Positions 60,867 to 64,000 of a stretch of 64,000 nt of DNA are shown piece after piece; the stretch's first letter is position 1; each line of letters starts with the position of its first letter. The DNA is from Marinobacter sp. THAF197a. GTDB lineage: Bacteria > Pseudomonadota > Gammaproteobacteria > Pseudomonadales > Oleiphilaceae. Under the pieces are notes generated by a model. The model made no database searches. It saw only the letters and a list, made by a program, of their open reading frames with translations, and had not been told where the DNA came from. Location of the stretch: assembly GCF_009363275.1 (NCBI RefSeq), contig NZ_CP045324.1:1798001-1862000 (forward strand), in the 5' to 3' direction. Both the position numbers and the translations under genes were made by a program.

Positions 60867-62371
60867 CCCTGCAGTTATCGGCTACAGAGCGAAATCTGTG
60901 GTTTGTCGCCCTGATTGTATCGATTGGTTTATGTCTGTTTTACGGGCTTCGATACAGTCTCAGTGAAGGGGTCTGGTTTGATGAAGCGCTAACCACTTAC
61001 TTTATCGGCCTGGGCTGGGCCGATCTGTTTCACTTCATTGCCCGGTATGAAGCCAATATGGCGTTATATTACGTCGTGCTCAAAATCTGGAGCATGGCAG
61101 CAGGCTCCGAGTTCGCCCTGCGGGTTTTTTCCCTACTTTGTTACGCTGGCGCACTTTGGCTCATGTTCCTGCCGGTCAACAAGCACTTCGGTATACGAGC
61201 TGGGTTTACCGTTCTAATCTTAACCCTCTGCCATTTCTATCTTGCTCGATACAGTGTGGAAATCCGGGGTTATGCCCTTGCGCTGCTGTTCATGGCGCTG
61301 ATGTGGTTCTGTTGGACTCGCATTGTTCTCGACGGTGAACGGAAATATTGGCTTTGGTACGCATTGGCTGGTTTGTTTGCGGTACATACTCATTTTTACA
61401 TCGCTCTTGGTATTTTTTGTCTTGGCTTGATGGCGTTGCCGGCATTGAAGAACCGTGGAGACTTCGGCAGATGGCTTGGCGCCCATTCCGTTATCGGTTT
61501 GAGCTTTCTGCCCATTCTTGCTTTTGTGGTGTTTAAGGAAAGTGGACAACTGGCTTGGCTTACCGCCCCTGACCTCAAGTCTCTCATCTACCTTGGCTTT
61601 GATTATTCCGGAGCCGCACCCGAAGCTAGTGACCCCGTGCGCTTTGGATTGCTGCTTGCAGTCGGCACCTTTGTACTGATCGGCTTGGTGCGGCTCTTGT
61701 ATTCCGAGGGTGGAATCAAGGTGCGAGGTAACAGCCAGCTTCAGCTCTGGGTTAGTGCGCTTGTCATCGCTGTGGTGCCTGTTGGGATTGTATTTCTGGT
61801 TGCTCAGTTTGAGCCTGTTTTCTCCACACGCTTTTTTACACCGTTCATGCCTTTTTATCTGATGCTGGCTGCGATCGGGGCAACACTGGCGTTCCGTACC
61901 TGGGCCTTGGCACCCGTGGCGCTGTCCATGCTGCTCCTGGCATTGTCTGCCCACGCATACGCCCATCGCGAACCGAACCGTTGGGCAGCGGCATTCGGTT
62001 TTCTCGCCGATCACTGTGGTAAAGAGCAGGCTGTGCTTTACATGAACCCACGGGGGCAAGCTGCCATTAACTACTATGAGAAGCACGCTCCCACCGGCTG
62101 TAATCTGGATCCATTGCCTTTTGAGTTGGTCCCGGAGAACTACTTTAAGGGGCCGGATGAGTATCCAGATCAACTGGAGGGACTCAATCAATACCGAACG
62201 GTATGGCTAGTATTGACCCATCTCTCAAACCCTGAAAGAGACAAGCTGGATCGTTACCTGGAGCAAGTTGAATCTGCTGCAGGCCCATGTGAGCCCGCAT
62301 ACAGTAATGTTGCGGTAGAAATACACAGGTGCTCACAGGTCGACAAACGGGAGGTGACGAAGACGCCATGA
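60863..62371 (+). CDS. Family 39-like (ArnT/PMT-type) membrane glycosyltransferase
   Basis: 502 residues with about eleven membrane segments. The acidic pair of the first loop, EGVWFDEALTTYFIGL near residue 35-45, is the catalytic signature of GT-C enzymes that use lipid-linked sugars. A soluble C-terminal domain follows (EQAVLYMNPRGQAAINYYEK). With gtrA and gtrB it would form a complete sugar-decoration module: load, flip, transfer. ATGA overlaps on both sides. Confidence 0.85.
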   Translation: MTLQLSATERNLWFVALIVSIGLCLFYGLRYSLSEGVWFDEALTTYFIGLGWADLFHFIARYEANMALYYVVLKIWSMAAGSEFALRVFSLLCYAGALWLMFLPVNKHFGIRAGFTVLILTLCHFYLARYSVEIRGYALALLFMALMWFCWTRIVLDGERKYWLWYALAGLFAVHTHFYIALGIFCLGLMALPALKNRGDFGRWLGAHSVIGLSFLPILAFVVFKESGQLAWLTAPDLKSLIYLGFDYSGAAPEASDPVRFGLLLAVGTFVLIGLVRLLYSEGGIKVRGNSQLQLWVSALVIAVVPVGIVFLVAQFEPVFSTRFFTPFMPFYLMLAAIGATLAFRTWALAPVALSMLLLALSAHAYAHREPNRWAAAFGFLADHCGKEQAVLYMNPRGQAAINYYEKHAPTGCNLDPLPFELVPENYFKGPDEYPDQLEGLNQYRTVWLVLTHLSNPERDKLDRYLEQVESAAGPCEPAYSNVAVEIHRCSQVDKREVTKTP

Positions 62372-63276
62372 ACGAACAACCCATTTCCAACGCTTTAACC
62401 ATCGACGTGGAAGACTATTTCCAGGTAGCGGCCTTGGCAGAGGCCGTTGACCGTGATAGTTGGCACGCTATGGAATACCGGGTGGAAACCAATGTAAACC
62501 GGCTTCTGACGTTGCTGGATGAAGCGCAATGCAAGGCCACCTTTTTTACCCTGGGGTGGGTAGCTGATAAATCACCAAACTTGGTTAAAGCTATTCAGAG
62601 AGCCGGCCATGAAGTGGCGAGCCATGGTTACAGCCACCAGTTGATCTACAAACAAACGCCAGAGGTTTTTCGAGAAGAAACCCGTAGGTCTAAGCAGACC
62701 CTTGAAGATATCACCGGTGAAGCGATTACTGGTTATCGAGCGGCGAGCTATTCCATCACCAACCAGTCCCGCTGGGCACTGGATATCCTGGCGGAAGAAG
62801 GATTTACCTGGGACTCCTCCATATTCCCGGTGCACCACGACCGATATGGCATGCCCGGTACACCCCGCTGGCCCCACAAGCTGACAACTGACAAGGGCTA
62901 TGAACTGGCCGAATTCCCCTTGAGTACCCTGAAGTTCCCCGGCTACACATTACCCATAGCCGGTGGCGGATACTTCCGACTGTTCCCATACTGGTTCAGT
63001 CGCTGGGGCCTGGGCAGCATCAACCGCCAGGGGCAGCCGTTTGTGTTCTACCTGCACCCCTGGGAAATCGACCCGGGGCAGCCAAGGCTGGACGTTAAAT
63101 GGTTCTCCCGTTTCCGTCATTACAACAACCTGGATGTCTGTGAACAACGCTTAACCAAGCTGTTACACCACTTCAACTTCACCACCATGAGTGACGTGCT
63201 GCGCAATCAGGGCGTGCTGGACTCGTCAATCGACAACAAGCTTTTAATGACAGCGGCATCCGGAGCGACGGTGTAA
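62368..63276 (+). CDS. Polysaccharide deacetylase, exosortase-system type (DUF3473)
   Basis: 302 residues from the ATG at 62368, which overlaps the preceding stop. NodB domain with the metal Asp in ALTIDVEDYFQVAAL and the metal histidines in EVASHGYSHQ; the C-terminal DUF3473 part has FYLHPWEIDPGQPR. The TIGR03006-like enzyme is a regular member of exosortase A loci and would remove acetyl groups from amino sugars. No signal peptide, so it may act in the cytoplasm. Confidence 0.92.
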   Translation: MNEQPISNALTIDVEDYFQVAALAEAVDRDSWHAMEYRVETNVNRLLTLLDEAQCKATFFTLGWVADKSPNLVKAIQRAGHEVASHGYSHQLIYKQTPEVFREETRRSKQTLEDITGEAITGYRAASYSITNQSRWALDILAEEGFTWDSSIFPVHHDRYGMPGTPRWPHKLTTDKGYELAEFPLSTLKFPGYTLPIAGGGYFRLFPYWFSRWGLGSINRQGQPFVFYLHPWEIDPGQPRLDVKWFSRFRHYNNLDVCEQRLTKLLHHFNFTTMSDVLRNQGVLDSSIDNKLLMTAASGATV

Positions 63277-64000
63277 TGCAGTTTCTGTTCTGGCTATCCC
63301 TGGCGTTGCTGTTTTATATCTACTTTGGCTATCCACTGCTGGCCAAAGTGGTTGCGAAAGTTACCGATTACCAAGTACAGAAAAGCGGGAGCTATGAACC
63401 TTCTGTGTCCATCCTCATCGCAGCTTATAACGAGGCAAACGACATTGAGGCAACCCTGCGAAACAAGCTTGCTCTGGACTATCCCACATACAAAGTTGAA
63501 GTGTTGGTGATTTCTGACGAATCAGAAGACGGCACGGACGATATCGTGCGTGAGGTGGCGGAAGATGCAGCTTTCCCAATCCGCTTGTTTCGGCAAGTAC
63601 CCCGGCAGGGCAAAACTTCGGGCCTGAACACTCTGGTGCCAGAAGCAAACGGTGAGATCATCCTGTTCTCTGATGCAAATTCACATTGGGATACTCAAGC
63701 CCTCAAACACCTGTGCAGCAACTTTTCGGACCCGGCCGTAGGCTATGTCACCGGAAAAATGGTTTATGTAAATAAAGATGGCTCCCTCGTGGGGGACGGC
63801 TGCAGCGCCTACATGAAGTATGAAAACTGGCTGCGGGAGCAGGAAACACAAATTGGCTCTGTTGTTGGCGTAGACGGCGGCATTGATGCAATGCGCAGGG
63901 AGCTATACAAACCACTCAGAGCGGACCAGTTACCGGACTTTGTTCAGCCGTTAAAAGTTGTGGAGCAGGGCTACCGCGTAGTCTATGAGCCCAAAGCCTT
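63276..64000 (+). CDS. Family 2 glycosyltransferase, N-terminal part (cut by window end)
   Basis: At least 241 residues, open to the window end. One N-terminal membrane segment (FLFWLSLALLFYIYFGYPLL), then GT-A motifs: VSILIAAYNEANDIEATLRN, ISDESEDGTDDIV, ILFSDANSHWD in the DxD position, and a GGIDAMRREL acceptor-loop stretch. Resembles IcaA/PgaC-like processive or Wca-type transferases. The ATG overlaps the deacetylase stop (TAATG). QxxRW motif not reached. Confidence 0.88.
   Translation, partial: MQFLFWLSLALLFYIYFGYPLLAKVVAKVTDYQVQKSGSYEPSVSILIAAYNEANDIEATLRNKLALDYPTYKVEVLVISDESEDGTDDIVREVAEDAAFPIRLFRQVPRQGKTSGLNTLVPEANGEIILFSDANSHWDTQALKHLCSNFSDPAVGYVTGKMVYVNKDGSLVGDGCSAYMKYENWLREQETQIGSVVGVDGGIDAMRRELYKPLRADQLPDFVQPLKVVEQGYRVVYEPKA

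Overview
The window looks like a chromosomal segment of a marine gammaproteobacterium, most probably Marinobacter or a close relative. This rests on gene content, on gene order (xseA/guaBA/tadA, aspS-ruvCAB-ybgC-tol-pal, dapA-bamC-purC) and on the protein sequences as I recognise them; no 16S gene is present, so the genus is an inference.

Layout. 1-9.3 kb: start of a propionyl-CoA synthetase gene, xseA, guaB-guaA, tadA-galE, ugd (with a 30-bp tandem duplication over its start), a HIT protein and fabR. 9.3-19.3 kb: a long extragenic inverted repeat, aspS, ruvCAB, and the complete ybgC-tolQRAB-pal-cpoB envelope operon. 19.4-29.0 kb: two identical tRNA-Lys genes, nadA, bepA, tusA, perM, bcp, dapA-bamC-purC, a TIGR04219-type outer membrane barrel and a UDP-glucuronate epimerase. 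29.0-36.4 kb: a von Willebrand A protein with a PEP-CTERM sorting tail, a pseudouridine synthase, a ROK kinase, tRNA-Val, a DMT transporter, a secreted lipase with an unknown partner, and YceI. 36.4-42.4 kb: a compact set comprising a CDP-alcohol phosphatidyltransferase, a dehydrogenase, an atypical pterin-synthase homologue, a glycosyltransferase-methyltransferase fusion, a flippase-like membrane protein and a RibD-C reductase. I cannot assign this set to a known pathway. 42.4-45.3 kb: an HTH protein, galU and an orphan outer membrane barrel. 45.3-52.3 kb: the methylcitrate cycle operon (GntR regulator, prpB, prpC, acnD, prpF) with tandem repeats between prpB and prpC. 52.4-64.0 kb: a second PEP-CTERM protein followed by a long exopolysaccharide operon of the kind found with exosortase A (priming transferase, export lipoprotein, chain-length regulator, degenerate tyrosine-kinase homologue, outer membrane protein, an inserted gtrA/glycosyltransferase cassette, polysaccharide deacetylase, glycosyltransferase cut by the window end).

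How it fits together. galE, ugd, galU and the UDP-glucuronate epimerase supply nucleotide sugars that the exopolysaccharide operon could use. Both PEP-CTERM genes, 23 kb apart, carry candidate sigma-54 (-24/-12) promoters, suggesting co-regulation with the exosortase system. Repeats of TTGTTRACAA, a FadR-type GntR operator pattern, lie before the prp regulator and before prpB.

The points most worth a second look are the pterin-like gene cluster, the shared sigma-54 signals of the PEP-CTERM genes, the loss of Walker A lysine in the exopolysaccharide kinase, the duplicated ugd start, and the repeats inside the prp operon.
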